Below, one piece after another: positions 12,401-23,200 of a stretch of 64,000 nt of DNA (its first letter is position 1; the number at the start of each line of letters is the position of its first letter). The notes under the pieces were generated by a model that worked only from the letters and a program-made list of their open reading frames with translations, was not told the DNA's origin and made no database searches. A program made the position numbers and the translations under genes. Origin of the DNA: Paraescarpia echinospica (lineage: Eukaryota > Annelida > Polychaeta > Sabellida > Siboglinidae); contig CM034531.1 in NCBI GenBank assembly GCA_020002185.1, forward strand, positions 49,595,629 to 49,659,628, in the 5' to 3' direction.

Positions 12401-15400
12401 CCGGTTGTCTGTCTGTTGATTTGTTTGTCTGTGGACCCATTTCTCTGTTAGTTTTGCATGTATGGGGCTAAAATTATGGACGTGATCTAGTATGCTCGGG
12501 GTTGTTCACAGATTAGATATTTTTCAAATTTCGTCTGAGGTGGGGATCTTGGGGAGTCACATTTTTAAAATGGCACTTATCTCCGTCAGTTTTGCATGTA
12601 TGGTGCTGAAATCTAGCAGACCCATTGGGGTGGTTTGTAGATTGAGATTTTTTTTAATTCATCTGAGGCAGTGGGATCTCAGGGGGGTCATATACTGCCT
12701 TTTTTCTCAGGGAAACGCTGGGTATCATAAAATAAACTGTCATGAGCTAACATGTGATGATGTGCTTATGTGGATCTGCAGATTTCAACATTTTGTGTCA
12801 TAAATTTGATGGTTCCTGAGATTAATAATGATCCATTGAAATCTCTGGTTTATAATTCAAGTTGTTATTATTTTATCTGGAATACATCTGCATTTGCTGG
12901 GAAAATCCAGGCAGTGCCATTATGAATGCTTATTGGATGATTCAGATTTATTGTTGTCAATGTAATTTTAAGTAAAGTGTGTAATGTTGGTAACATATGT
13001 AAGTTTGGGTAAGGTGTGTAATGTTTAGTGAAGTGTGTAATGTTCGGTGAAGTATGTAAGTTTGGGGAAGGTGTGTAATGATGAGTAAGTGTATAATGTT
13101 GTGTAAAGTATAATGTTGAGTAAAGCATGTAATGTTAGGTAAGATATGTAATGCTTAGTAAAGTATGTTGAATAAAGTATAATGTTGGGTAGGTGTGTAA
13201 TGCTTAATAAAGTGTGTTGAGTAAAGTTTGTAATGTTGAGTAAAATGTGTAAAGTTGGGTAAGGTCTGTTATGGTGTGGTGTGTTTCCTTGTAGTGAAGT
13301 GTGTAATTTTGTGTAAGGGGTGTTAGGCTGTGGTGTGTTTCATTGTAGTAAATTGTGTAATGTTGTGCAAGATGTGTTATGTAGTGGTGTGTTTCCTTGC
13401 AGTAAAGTGTGTAATGTTGGGTAAGGTGTGTTATGTCACTGTGTGTTTCCTTGCAGTAAAGTATCATGTTGGGTAAGGTGTGTTATGCTGTGGTGTGTTT
13501 CATTGTAGTAAAGTGTGTAATGTTGTGCAAGATGTGTTATGTTGTGGTGTGTTTCCTTGAAATAAAGTGTGTAATGTTGGGTAAGGTGTGTTATGTTGTG
13601 GTGTGTTTCCTTGAAATAAAGTGTGTAATGTTGGGTAAGGTGTATTATGTTGTGGTGTGTTTCCTTGCAGTAACACGTGTAATGTTGGGTAAAATATGTA
13701 ATGTTGAGTAAGTTGTGTTATGTTGTGGTGTGTTTCCTTGAAATAAAGTGTGTAATGTTGGGTAAGGTGTGTTATGTTGTGGTGTGTTTCCTTGCAGTAA
13801 CATGTGTAATGTTGGGTAAAATATGTAATGTTGAGTAAGGTGTGTTATGTTGTGGTGTGTTTCCTTGAAATAAAGTGTGTAATGTTGGGTAAGGTGTGTT
13901 ATGTTGTGGAGTGTTTCCTTGAAATAAAGTGTGTAATGTTGGGTAAGGTGTGTTATGTTGTGGTGTGTTTCCTTGAAATAAAGTGTGTAATGTTGGGTAA
14001 GGTGTATTATGTTGTGGTGTGTTTCCTTGCAGTAACATGTGTAATGTTGGGTAAAATATGTAATGTTGAGTAAGGTGTGTTATGTTGTGGTGTGTTTCCT
14101 TGAAATAAAGTGTGTAATGTTGGGTAAGGTGTATTATGTTGTGGTGTGTTTCCTTGCAGTAACACGTGTAATGTTGGGTAAAATATGTAATGTTGAGTCC
14201 TTGCCTTGCAGTAAATGTGTATGTTGGGTAAAATGTAATGTTGGTAAGGTGTGTTAAAATAAAGTGTGTAATGTTGGGTAAGGTGTGTTATGTTGTGGAG
14301 TGTTTCCTTGAAATAAAGTGTGTAATGTTGGGTAAGGTGTGTTATGTTGTGGTGTGTTTCCTTGAAATAAAGTGTGTAATGTTGGGTAAGGTGTATTATG
14401 TTGTGGTGTGTTTCCTTGCAGTAACATGTGTAATGTTGGGTAAAATATGTAATGTTGAGTAAGGTGTGTTATGTTGTGGTGTGTTTCCTTGAAATAAAGT
14501 GTGTAATGTTGGGTAAGGTGTGTTATGTTGTGGAGTGTTTCCTTGCAGTAAAATATGTAATGTTGGGTAAAATATGTAATGTTGGGTAAGGTGTGTTATG
14601 TTGTGGTGTGTTTCCTTGCAGTAAAGTATGTAATGTTGGGTAAGGTGTATTATGTTGTGGTGTTTGCTTGTAGTAAAATGATGTTTGTTCCTTGCAATAA
14701 AATGTTGTTTGTTCCTTGCAGTAAAGTGATGTTTGTTCCTTGCAATAAAATGATGTTTGTTCCTTGCAGTAAAATGATGTTTGTTCCTTGCAATAAAGTG
14801 ATGTTTGTTCCTTGCAGTAAAGTTATGTTTGTTCCTTGCAGTAAAGTGATGTTTGTGCTGAAGATTGGAAGTGTCTCACAGACCGAGTCTTGTAACATTG
14901 ATCTGAATGGAGAGTCGTCACAAGGAATGATTTTGTTGCAGTATTCTAAAAACAAGGTACACTCATAACTAGCGCATTTCATTAAGGGTATCAGATATAA
15001 AACATTAGTGAATTATGTGTAAAAAAGATTAGTTATGACGACCCCTGGGGTATATTGGTGAGAGTTGATTAAAGTAATATTCCTGATAGCCATACAGCGA
15101 CAAAGTCTGACCCTATAGCCATCCCACAAGAAAACTGAAGGTATAGTTATTCAAATAGCATTTCCACCATAAATAATTCTCCATTCCTTTGCTCAGGTGA
15201 AGTCTTGTGCATTTCGTGAATACTCTTAACAATTCTGACGAAGTGTTTTTCAGTTACGCTTCTCAAAGATAATCAGTACTATAAGAGTTTATTATCCTTG
15301 TTATCATAAAGTTATGTTATAAACAACATCTGTTATAAACTACATCTTTTCAAAAATTCTTACCACACAAATGTCTTTCAGTTAATAATAAATATCAGTA

Positions 15401-16572
15401 TAATTATAATTACTCCATAATGATTGATTTAAAGGAACTCTCAAATACTGTGATATCAACTCGTAAACAAATTGCCAACATAATTTTGTAAAATGATTAA
15501 TTCTGAATGTTAGATGAACACAGTTTAAATTTATTTAGTTTTTTTTAATAACATTAATTGTTTTCACTGTGTGACTGACATTTTTCCAGGGCATAGATTG
15601 GCATTTGTTGGCCACCCACGACCCCCATGAGTTCCTGACGCCCCATAGGGTGGGGTACGATATCCCCAGGGAAACGCGTACCTACGGGGTACAGTTCCGC
15701 TGGTGGCAGCCTGAACACCGCGGGAAAGGGAAGGACCAGTGGGCCATTGACTTCGTCGAGATCGTCATGTAAGTCAGTCACATCTCAGGGGGGGTTTCTA
15801 AATGTTTCTTCCCTTTTGTTCCTTATGGGGAGGGAGCCACATCACTCGGTCTGTTTCGCCGTCTTGATGATACTTGTCCACTGATTCCAACCTTTTGTGG
15901 TTTTCTCCCACATTGGGATGATCGTCCCTTTCAAGATCTTTCTTGACATTTTCTTGGTCATAATAAGGCTTCCTCTTTTACCAGCCTCTTCTGTCTGGGT
16001 GTTTCTAAACTATTATTTATATTTTAAAAGTAAAAAACTTATTAACAAGCAGGGCGATTGTACCATCGTAGCCAAACTTAGGGCTTATGTTATCACAGTT
16101 GTCTTTTGACGTTTCTCCTTAGTTAGATAAGCCGAAAAATTAAACATGGCAGATAAATTCTATTTCTGTTACATTTCTTTTATTCAATTTATGCAAAGAA
16201 ATTGTTTTAAAGTTGGTTTTAGTTAAATATCGGTGTGAAAATGGGGCATGCACAGATAATTCCTTAATACCCATCATACCCACGATTATTAGCCAATAAA
16301 CAACTGTTATTAATTGTTTATACATGTGGTCTTTACCTGGCAATCTTGCCCACTCTCTTATCTCATAAACTTGGCTTGGCTTTGAAACCTCTCTTGATCA
16401 CGCAACACTTACACAACATTATAAGGTAGTTGAGGTCTTCACTATGAGATATGTGAACACAGGAATAACAATTTATTGTTTCAGGACAAGGCAAGATCAG
16501 ATGCTGAGAACAGAGAACCGGTATCGAGCATATCACAGACGCCGTTTTATTCCAAGTCACCGCCTACCATGA
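292..16572 (+). CDS. RELN: Reelin, 3' part of gene (14 exons, repeats 6-8 and C-terminus)
   Basis: Reelin is a large secreted extracellular-matrix glycoprotein; in vertebrates it binds lipoprotein receptors and guides neuron positioning. The exons 292-432, 1664-1841, 2806-2999, 3530-4069, 4556-4754, 5196-5371, 7769-7875, 8667-9058, 10167-10411, 11489-11646, 12140-12356, 14842-14956, 15590-15768 and 16485-16572 all have AG/GT borders and join in phase, giving about 975 residues and a TGA stop. Recurrent reelin-repeat signatures are visible: TRFRW(V/Y)Q, RWWQP, W(A/T)(I/L)DD(V/I)YIG, LQYS, and three EGF modules (GHGRC, GHGHC, GRGDC). Counting back from the C-terminus, the window covers the end of repeat 6 and all of repeats 7 and 8. 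The protein ends in a basic tail like the conserved reelin C-terminal region. The 5' two thirds of the gene lie left of the window. Family assignment is by recalled similarity. Confidence 0.95.
900..1670. repeat. Degenerate ~30-bp minisatellite ending in the R2 splice acceptor
   Basis: Units of about 27-33 bp read roughly gttgatgtggttgtagttgtggtctgacccc in two overlapping halves, with some 25 copies. The last copy (ttgatattatagttgtgac) supplies the 3' splice site and first bases of exon R2. The reverse strand stays open over long stretches only because the unit lacks stops. Confidence 0.9.
1664..1841 (+). CDS. RELN: RELN exon R2: EGF end and start of repeat 6B
   Basis: The acceptor is gatattatag at 1663 and the donor is gtacat at 1842. 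It encodes CDKGWGGRAC, then the sub-repeat B opening with LLSDSFTE, KKCGVLSSG and ALHFTG. The acceptor and first exon bases are the last, degenerate unit of the upstream minisatellite, whose units read ttgtagttgtggtc. Confidence 0.9.
2806..2999 (+). CDS. RELN: RELN exon R3: repeat 6B core
   Basis: The acceptor is tcactgtag and the donor is gtaaac at 3000. It encodes GCTRQLITTDLDLRDA, FIQFTFKFGC, ILIDYSTNGG and ELFYDHYRNA, the jelly-roll core typical of sub-repeat B (DLDL, QF.F..GC, L.YS.NGG). It ends with two bases of a Thr codon. Confidence 0.92.
3530..4069 (+). CDS. RELN: RELN exon R4: end of repeat 6B and repeat 7A
   Basis: The acceptor is ctgttgcag and the donor is gtacgg at 4070. This is the largest exon seen (540 bp). 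It closes sub-repeat 6B with FKIVAVPADAKKNGVRIRWWQP and DWAIDTILIAG, then runs into sub-repeat 7A with GDFDHQ-like linker residues, YILQFSISVGC, VHLQYSIDYGMTWHYLV and SSRWRRETLLL. The long intronless stretch looks like fusion of exons that are separate in other repeats. Confidence 0.93.
4350..4436. repeat. Short (cactcacacgcatg)n array
   Basis: About six copies of a 14-bp CA-rich unit (actcacacgcatgc) lie in the intron between R4 and R5. Confidence 0.85.
4556..4754 (+). CDS. RELN: RELN exon R5: end of repeat 7A and complete EGF
   Basis: The acceptor is gtgatttcag and the donor is gtacat at 4755. It encodes SATRFRWYQ, YWALDDVYIG and a full EGF module with six cysteines: CQDLCHGHGHCDYPLCICD, then KGYGGHNCH. 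It ends in phase 0. Confidence 0.94.
5092..5125 (+). repeat. Partial duplicate of the R6 acceptor and exon start
   Basis: The run agacatatttgaagga here matches the acceptor AG and first bases of exon R6 (5194-5209). A further weak match, gttgagcc against tttgagcc, follows. It is about 103 bp upstream of the real exon and has since diverged. Confidence 0.75.
5196..5371 (+). CDS. RELN: RELN exon R6: start of repeat 7B
   Basis: The acceptor is ttggttgtccag and the donor is gtaggt at 5372. It encodes TYLKDTFEPG, WSLVQGG, VGCRTLVEG, ALHFSGHG and RQAITTDLDLRNAR, the opening of sub-repeat B. A damaged copy of its first 15 or so bases sits upstream at 5092-5125. Confidence 0.93.
5372..7768. other. 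RELN: RELN intron R6-R7
   Basis: AT-rich intron. Apart from the 119-bp array at 6430-7263 I see no coding or RNA feature. Short open frames at 5938-6159 and 7312-7545 show no recognisable similarity. Confidence 0.7.
6430..7263. repeat. 119-bp tandem repeat, seven copies
   Basis: Copies start near 6431, 6550, 6669, 6788, 6907, 7026 and 7145, each with gtgtagattaaaggcagg, tggcataattagg and gttgtacctcc. Copies differ by only a few bases except the first and last. It lies mid-intron (R6-R7) and touches no exon. Confidence 0.95.
7769..7875 (+). CDS. RELN: RELN exon R7: repeat 7B middle
   Basis: The acceptor is ctctggccag and the donor is gtgagtg at 7876. It encodes FVQYYAMIGG, KKECGTPRSR and SVVLQYSTDAG. 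The phase (1 base in, 1 base out) matches both neighbours. Confidence 0.91.
8667..9058 (+). CDS. RELN: RELN exon R8: end of repeat 7B and repeat 8A
   Basis: The acceptor is tctcgtccctcag and the donor is gtgatt at 9059. It encodes GITWHMMHVLDYSAYW, ARTNSTRVRWWQ, GWTLDDVYIGG, KINPSELYENFDGKLG, EQWESHPNGAVRS and QLIVQSGHMLQFK. This order is the repeat 7-to-8 transition of reelin. Confidence 0.94.
9095..9400. repeat. Degenerate ~27-bp array (gagctccttgaatca)
   Basis: Imperfect repeats of gagctccttgaatcatcc-like sequence, about ten copies, begin some 35 bp after the R8 donor. The copies are much diverged, so this is an old array. Confidence 0.8.
9604..10166. repeat. 42-bp array carrying the R9 splice acceptor
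   Basis: About 13 copies of a 42-bp unit contain gtgcacagatcatggtgggt, i.e. the acceptor (cag) plus the first bases of exon R9 (ATCATGGTGGG). The genuine acceptor at 10161-10166 is the last copy. All three forward frames look open only because the unit lacks stops. Confidence 0.93.
10167..10411 (+). CDS. RELN: RELN exon R9: repeat 8A core
   Basis: The acceptor is tttatgtacag and the donor is gtcagt at 10412. It encodes IMVGCGLDPFRC, VELQYNKD, WKLVFPQCHI, QCRPYQVRQGSVYT and HWTRVSLMLP. Its acceptor and first 13 or so bases are the unit of the 42-bp array at 9604-10166. Confidence 0.92.
10412..11488. other. RELN: RELN intron R9-R10
   Basis: Intron. At 10560-10635 it contains aaaagcgctatatgaagg followed by attattattat, a tail typical of tRNA-derived SINEs, so a SINE remnant is likely. 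Nothing else recognised. Confidence 0.6.
11489..11646 (+). CDS. RELN: RELN exon R10: end of repeat 8A and EGF
   Basis: The acceptor is gtacgtttcag and the donor is gtaagt at 11647. It encodes STTRFRWVQQEP, DWAIDDIYIGEACPKQC, QGRGDCVHGKCVCD and PSYVG. It is the last EGF module of the protein. Confidence 0.94.
12140..12356 (+). CDS. RELN: RELN exon R11: start of repeat 8B
   Basis: The acceptor is ccactgttgcag and the donor is gtcagt at 12357. It encodes GETCEPIRS, MTDSFEEDIS, RWVRVSGGSVGLGCGALLP, NLYFNGCGLRQAVTAELDL and TRA. Its phase-2 end joins T of the next exon to give TRASKVMF. Confidence 0.94.
12960..14841. repeat. Two-tier minisatellite carrying the R12 splice acceptor
   Basis: Most of the array is a 54-bp unit (taaagtgtgtaatgttgggt, aaggtgtgttatgttgtggt, gtgtttccttgcag) with variants in which cag is replaced by aaa. 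The last 165 bp are a 24-bp unit (taaagtgatgtttgttcc, ttgcag). Both contain a ccttgcag/TAAAGTG junction like the real acceptor and start of exon R12. Confidence 0.93.
14842..14956 (+). CDS. RELN: RELN exon R12: repeat 8B middle
   Basis: The acceptor is tgttccttgcag and the donor is gtacac at 14957. It encodes SKVMFVLKIGSVSQTESC, NIDLNGESSQG and ILLQYSKNK. It follows directly on a 1.9-kb array whose units repeat its own acceptor and first bases (taaagtgatgtttgt). Confidence 0.93.
14957..15589. other. RELN: RELN intron R12-R13
   Basis: AT-rich intron without repeats or recognisable features. Confidence 0.7.
15590..15768 (+). CDS. RELN: RELN exon R13: end of repeat 8B
   Basis: The acceptor is catttttccag and the donor is gtaagt at 15769. 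It encodes GIDWHLLATHDPHEFL, VGYDIPRETRTYGVQFRWW, QPEHRGKGKDQWAIDFVEI and V. It closes the eighth reelin repeat. Confidence 0.94.
16485..16572 (+). CDS. RELN: RELN exon R14: basic C-terminal region and stop
   Basis: The acceptor is ttattgtttcag; the first base completes a Met codon and TGA stands at 16570-16572. The 28 remaining residues start TRQDQMLRTENRYRAYHRRR and end FIPSHRLP. Vertebrate reelin ends with a similarly short Arg-rich region encoded by its last exon, so length, charge and position all agree. Confidence 0.9.
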
Positions 16573-19500
16573 CCTAATAACAGAGACTTTAATTCAGGAA
16601 AGTGTAAATGGGTGTTCATAGTAAATGCAAAGATTGGAGACTTTTGCACATATGTATCATGACGTGTCAGACAAATAGGTAATGAATATTAATTATCGTG
16701 ATTACTGATTGAAATCATTTATATAGTTGTTATAATTCCATGATGTTAAATGGTTAGATACCAGGAATGTGGTCTTTGAATTAATTTTTTCATATGATAC
16801 AAGTTGCAGTTATGAGGACTGTTTCATGTAGTTTATAAAAATTAGTTAAATATGAAAAGACCTATTCAGGGCATGTTTTGTTATGCAGGAATTCAACTCT
16901 GTGGTAGATACTATTTTGACAATTCTCATTTTTCCTACTTTGTAATTGTGTGTGTGAGTTGGATGCAGTTTGGTTGTATGGGTAGAACTAGATGAACACA
17001 GTGTGGAGTTTGTTGGATAGAGGGTAAAAACCTGCTAGGCTGTCATGTCATACATGTTTCCTGTTTTACTAGACATGCATCAGATATAAAACTTATGGTA
17101 AGATATGTATTTTCTTTGTATTTGTCACACCAGTATAAACTTGAATGACAAACTTGTCCATGAACAAATACATTGGTGCCAAGCCGATTTCTTACAAAAC
17201 AGCAGATTTTGTTTTATTTAGCTGCCCTAAGGTATATTTAGTAGTTTGATAGTTGGCAACATTTGATCAAAATAGTAAAGTTATTAACCAATGAAATACA
17301 AATTATGGATTTATATGCAGAATTTCAAGTCAAAAATATGAATTGAATGTTGGGCAAACCAGTAACTGATCCATATCTCTACATCTCTGGGCTGGCTACT
17401 ATTACTCTCACCTAACCATTCACAGAGCATGAGCAAAAACACAGAGACAATTTAATCACTACATTTTTAATGACTTGCTAAATCTTACAGTTGTACCACA
17501 TCAAGTTCTGGCCCATGCTCCATACACATTACCATGGAGATGACGATTTTTCATATAAAAAGAAGACAATAATTACATGCTAATTATATACATACATACA
17601 TACAAGGCACATTTTCACAGTAGGCAGCAGCGACATAAACAACTAATAATACCACGTTATTACTATACACAAAACACTAAATAAAACTACTAAATGAAAA
17701 AGTAAGTTTAAATATCTTCTACTTAGGTGATGCCATAATGGTAGACGAAACAAAGTAGTTATCTCATTTTGCTCCAATTCCCGAGTTGAAAATGAGGGTT
17801 CAAATGGAACATGATTCACTACTTCCCCAGATGTGGTTCTGTCAGTTGCTATCTCCCTACAAAGAGGGTACATTATTTGGAAGATGAAGGTTGTTGTGAC
17901 CATAGTGTGCTAAATTGATAAAACTAACAAAGCAGATTTGTATGTCACCAACACTTGCCAGGCACACCAACCAGCATCAAAATACACTTACATCTTAGGA
18001 AAACCCACAGCTCATATCAACTATGTCCAAGTTTATCCATAATCTATTTTACTTGTTAACATGCAAGTAATAACTTCTGTTCATATTTTAGGTGTGTGAC
18101 AAAACAGACATTTTCGATGGCCTAAAACATCTGACCCTTGTGATTAATAATACATTTAATTAAATAGTGTATATGGGGCGTTTGTCCACAACACATCCAT
18201 GTAGTGCATTTCAAGATACCCCATAAATCCTGGTTTCTGTTGCGTCGTTAAGTGCCATACAGCAAAAAACTTTATTTCATCAGTAAAATGTATTTTTCTG
18301 CAAAAAACACCTACTACTATCAACCAGATGGCAGCACAAAAAAATTTGTGATTTGGGCTTTCGACACATTTTGCAGATGAGCATTTCATATGTTCATATG
18401 CACAAGCAAAATACAAAAAGTAACCGGCATCCATTAACACGTAACATTACACACAACACAGTGTAATGACTGGTTACAATTATGACTGAAGTAATGGTTA
18501 CAGTTAAACAGAATCTATAATGATTTTCATTGGTTAACTGATGCAAAATTAATTGGACAATTCATATAATTGTGAATAAATACTCTTAAATTTTTTCTCA
18601 AAGTGCCATCTCAATTAACTCATATACTTCACATTTTAATCTCTACTGCTCCAACCTATTTATGGTGAGAAATTGGATAGAATGATGTTCTTTGACAGAC
18701 CAATTAATGTGTTGGAAAAACATTACATTTCAACTTTGAAACAACTAAACATTTATTGGTCTCTATATATAACGTGAATTTAATTTCATCGCCATACTGT
18801 TTTTTTCCCTCAAAAATATTGAGAAAAGATCATGATATTAACATGTATGTGTATTTTTTTATCAAATGACATGTTATAAAAACTAATAAATTAAGTAATG
18901 TAGGTCTAAAAGCAATCTGTACAATTTTTCACAAATAAATAAGTTTTGTAACATCCCGTTAAACAATCGTTCAGTTAACCAATAAAAATCATACATTTAC
19001 GTTAATCCTTGAAAGAACTTTTGTACAGGTCACTAAGGGGTCTTGAAGGTAGGCATGTGACACCAGTTCAGCCAATGGCTTATTATACTAACACAACCAG
19101 GATTGGGTACGAGCAGCCAAACAGTTGCTGTAAACCCCCTCTCCTTCCACATAACCCACCCCACAAGGGGTGGGGGGATAGTCAAACCAGGGTTACGGTA
19201 ACAAGTCTAGTCTGCACTAGGCACAAACACATTATACAAGCTCAAAAATATCTGTCATGTCACAAATACAAAAGCGGTAGAAAATGTTTTAAATTCTACT
19301 AAAAAATCTTACAAAAGCTAACTGTAACAGTAGAACAATCACATTAGCAGGAAGAACCACTTGTCACTCGAATCTAACGGAAATACTGACAATGCTTTCC
19401 ACAATATGGTCACCGTAAACTAAGCTGTGTTTCAGAAGGCCGCAATTGCTTGGATGCATTGATACAATGCACCCATGGCTGCCCTCACACCAGCAACTAC

Positions 19501-20629
19501 TACTGCTTATAATATATAAATTAAGAAGTCTTTTCACCACATTATTTCAAATAGAACTGCACTGTCATGATTTTACAGGATTCAACACACAACACATCTA
19601 GCACAATGCTAGAAGTAGAATCCCACTGACAATGCATTTCATTTAACAGTAAGGTTTTGTGCAAAAAAAATGATGTTTAACAGCTGTTGTACAAATCCTG
19701 TTGAAACAAAGCGAGCTATACAGAATTATTTTCATTCTGCCTGGCATCTTAAAAACAGACATCTAGTATAGTTGATTGTGTATGGTTGGTTACATGTGAC
19801 ACAGTACATATGTTGTAACAATTAAGTAAGGTATATTTTGTAACAGTTATGTCAGACATTGTGACATGTCACTACAAAATCCCCTAACATACATGACAAT
19901 ATTACGCCTAAAATAATTCTACCCAATACTATAAATGCAACAAAGCAAGCACACAATTAACTAAGTTGCTAATATATATGAACATTTTGACCACTTGGCA
20001 TAAACCTTAATTATTATATAATAAAACTAAACCTATGACACAATTTATAAGACATTTACAATGTTACCATTAATCTATGTGCGATATGCTTATATACAGC
20101 ACACAATGTATACATACAGAAAACTATTTTATTAAAGTCAGATTATTCATAGGTCTTACTTCTATAATATATATAATTATTTCAAGAGCATATCAATCTT
20201 AATTTAGGTGTCAAAATTACAAATTACTTAGCTACATTTGGCACATTATTATGGTACAGTTGCTTCTTTGAATTCAGAGCAACATCATAATTACAGACAA
20301 AGTGACGAATGTACACCCTAAAGCTGCCTTCACACTTCGCATGTTTCTTCTCATCTCAATTCGCAAACAATTAACCTATGCCACGCTGGTTCATCTGTAC
20401 AAATGGGTTGCTTTAATTTTGATAAATCATCAGACAAACTATCGAGATAATAAGTGGCACGTAGCCCGTCTCTATACACCATAACACAACACTAACACAA
20501 CGTTCCCACTTTGCAAGTTACCTCATCAAATGATCAAAGCGAGTTCTTTTGATGGTTTAACAAAACAACACTCCTACAAGACCTGTTGTGCATGTGACTT
20601 ACTATTCATACCCGCCAGCCGGAGTAATA

Positions 20630-21390
20630 GTAATGTGTATTCAAAATCTCAAATAATAACTTCTATATCCCAAACCCAAACAGCTGAACCTTAAATTCAT
20701 ACCCGCCGGCCGGAGTAATAGTTGACAACACTACTCTTGGCAGATATCTTACTTAACCTATTCATACCCGCCAGCCAGAGTAATAGTTGACAACACTACT
20801 CTTGGCAGATATCCTACTTAACCTATTCATACCCGCCGGCTGGAGTAATAGTTGACAACACTACTCTTGGCAGATATCTTACTTAACCTATTCATACCTG
20901 CCAGCCGAAGTAATAGTTGACAACACTACTCTTGGCAGATATCCTACTTAACCTATTCATACCCACCGGCCGGAGTAGTAGTTGACAACACTACCTTTGG
21001 CAGATATCCTACTTAATCTATTCATACCCGCCAGCCAGAGTAATAGTTGACAACACTACCCTTGGCAGATATCCTACTTAATCTATTCATACCCGCCAGC
21101 CGGAGTAGTAGTTGACAACACTACCCTTGGCAGATATCCTACGCGATGTTAATGGGAGTTAGCTGAATCAGATATAATTTGTCCTAGTAACTGACTCTGC
21201 TGGTTGCGACTGCACCACTCATGAGAACAGAGCAGATGTCCATGCCCCATATCAAAGACAAAGGACGACTCAAAGCATCTAAATATAATTACTCATTCAA
21301 CTATTCTCACGAGCAGCTCAGCAGTAATGTGTATTCAAAATCTCAAATAATAACTTCTATATCCCAAACCCAAACAGCTGAATCTTAAAT
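20630..21390. repeat. Direct duplication flanking the 65-bp array
   Basis: A segment of about 65 bp (gtaatgtgtattcaaaatct, aacttctatatccc, acccaaacagctgaa) occurs at 20630-20697 and again at 21322-21390, almost identical, on either side of the array. Confidence 0.88.
20695..21149. repeat. 65-bp tandem repeat, seven copies
   Basis: Copies start near 20695, 20760, 20825, 20890, 20955, 21020 and 21085, each with attcatacccgccagcc, gtaatagttgacaac and ttggcagatatcctac. Copies differ at a handful of sites, mostly in the GC-rich gccggccgg segment. Confidence 0.94.
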
Positions 21391-22719
21391 TGGCTCCACT
21401 TAACTTGAGCATTTTGGCAACGTGTTATGCCATGAGACATTGAGACTGGTATATTCAGCAGCACCCCCTGGCATGTGAAGATTCATCCATCACAAATTTG
21501 GACATCAACAAGCCTAATTCACGATGGGCCAAATGAAGTGCAAAAACAGCTTTTAACATTGTGTGTTTGTCTCTTGAAATTTTCAAAGGACCAATCCGGC
21601 TCATTTTATAAATCTCCCAATGCTGTGACATGAAACTAGGCATATACATAATACAGGCATACACAAAGATAACATACACAAAGATAACATACAAAAACGC
21701 TTAATGTATTGCACTTAAAATTTAACTTGTTCACAGTTTCCGCCCACATCAACAGTATAATTATATTAAATATCGAGAGCTGTATACAATTGATTAACTG
21801 ATATAAATTATTGTGTCCCGGGCACGGGAAACGCGAATAAAAACTTGAGTGACACCATTTTACAAGCACACATGTATATACGTATCCACTAAGAATTAAT
21901 TAGATTAAATAAAAGCAAATTACAACGCACGAAGACAGGCGGTCTACAACACCAGTGGTTTCACACTAACTTACGGGGGCGGTCTCAAAAACAGCCGAGA
22001 GCATCCTCAACAAAATGCTCTAATAAAGTATTGTGTCGAGACATTATCAAGGAAGCTGCCTCTACACCAATCACCCTGTAACCAGTTTTGCGACCCAATA
22101 ATAGAACTTTACAAATTTGAGGTAAAACTAGGTTCGGGGATGCAAATGTTGGCAGAACGACCCCCCTGGATCAGCTGGGGAAGGGACATCAAAAGGTCAA
22201 CCACCTCAATGACCTTAACCATTATATTTGGCGCATGTTTCTCCCAAACGCACATTAAACACTTACATAGGTTGTGGATCTACTTAAAAACACATTTAGT
22301 TTAAACCTTTTTTAACACAGACAAAGTTAAATACAGTATGGTAACAAAGTGAATTTTTAAAAATAACAGACATGGTAAGACAGCATCAAAAGTGCATGTC
22401 TCCACCGGGCATGTGCAACGTCTCTGTAGGATGCAGTATACACTAATCAGATACAGCAGTAACTACATTCAGTGCGTGTCGGAGAAACATACAAATATCG
22501 ATCCCAGAAATGCAAAACATCTCCATAAAAGCTTCCCAGATATTCATTGTAAGAAAACTACTTGTGTATCAAATATAACACCTGCCAAACCTGTCTTCTA
22601 CAGAATGAACATGGCGATCTGAAAATATTCAACATGTCATATATATATATTTAAAATGTTTACAATTATTCTGACTCACTTCAAACAGTGAAGTACAAAA
22701 TGGCCTACAATTGGTGGAT

Positions 22720-23200
22720 TCAGCTGTGACTGCCAACAACAACCTTTCTCTATGACATAACATACATCTTTCTTTTGTGACACTGATAAACTTTCCTCTA
22801 TCATACTTTGCACAACTTTCCTAGGACACTCAAGACAATCCTCTGTGACACTCTGAAAGATTTTTCTTTGTGACATTTTGAATGACTTTCTTTTGTTAAA
22901 CAAAGAGCAACACTCCTCTGTGACATGGGGAACTTCATTCCTGTATGACACAGGAAACAACATTTCTCTATGACATAGGGAACAACATTCCTCTATGACA
23001 TAGGGAACAACATTCCTTTATGACAGGAAATAACATTCCTTTATGACACAGGAAACAATATTCCTCTACAACACAAGGAACAACATTCCTCTATGACACA
23101 GGGAACAACATTCCTCTACGACACAGGAAACAATACTCCTCTACAACACAGGGAACAACATTCCTCTATAAAAAACAACATTCCTCTGACCCAGCAAACA
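22720..23200. repeat. Degenerate ~23-bp array (acaacattcctctatgacac)
   Basis: About 15-20 imperfect copies of caggaaacaacattcctct with atgaca spacers lie just downstream of the kinase gene stop, probably in its 3' UTR. Confidence 0.85.

Noticed and set aside
18156..18440. 94-codon minus frame between the genes
   Set aside because: Unrecognised, no partner exons, AT-rich surroundings; could be 3' UTR.
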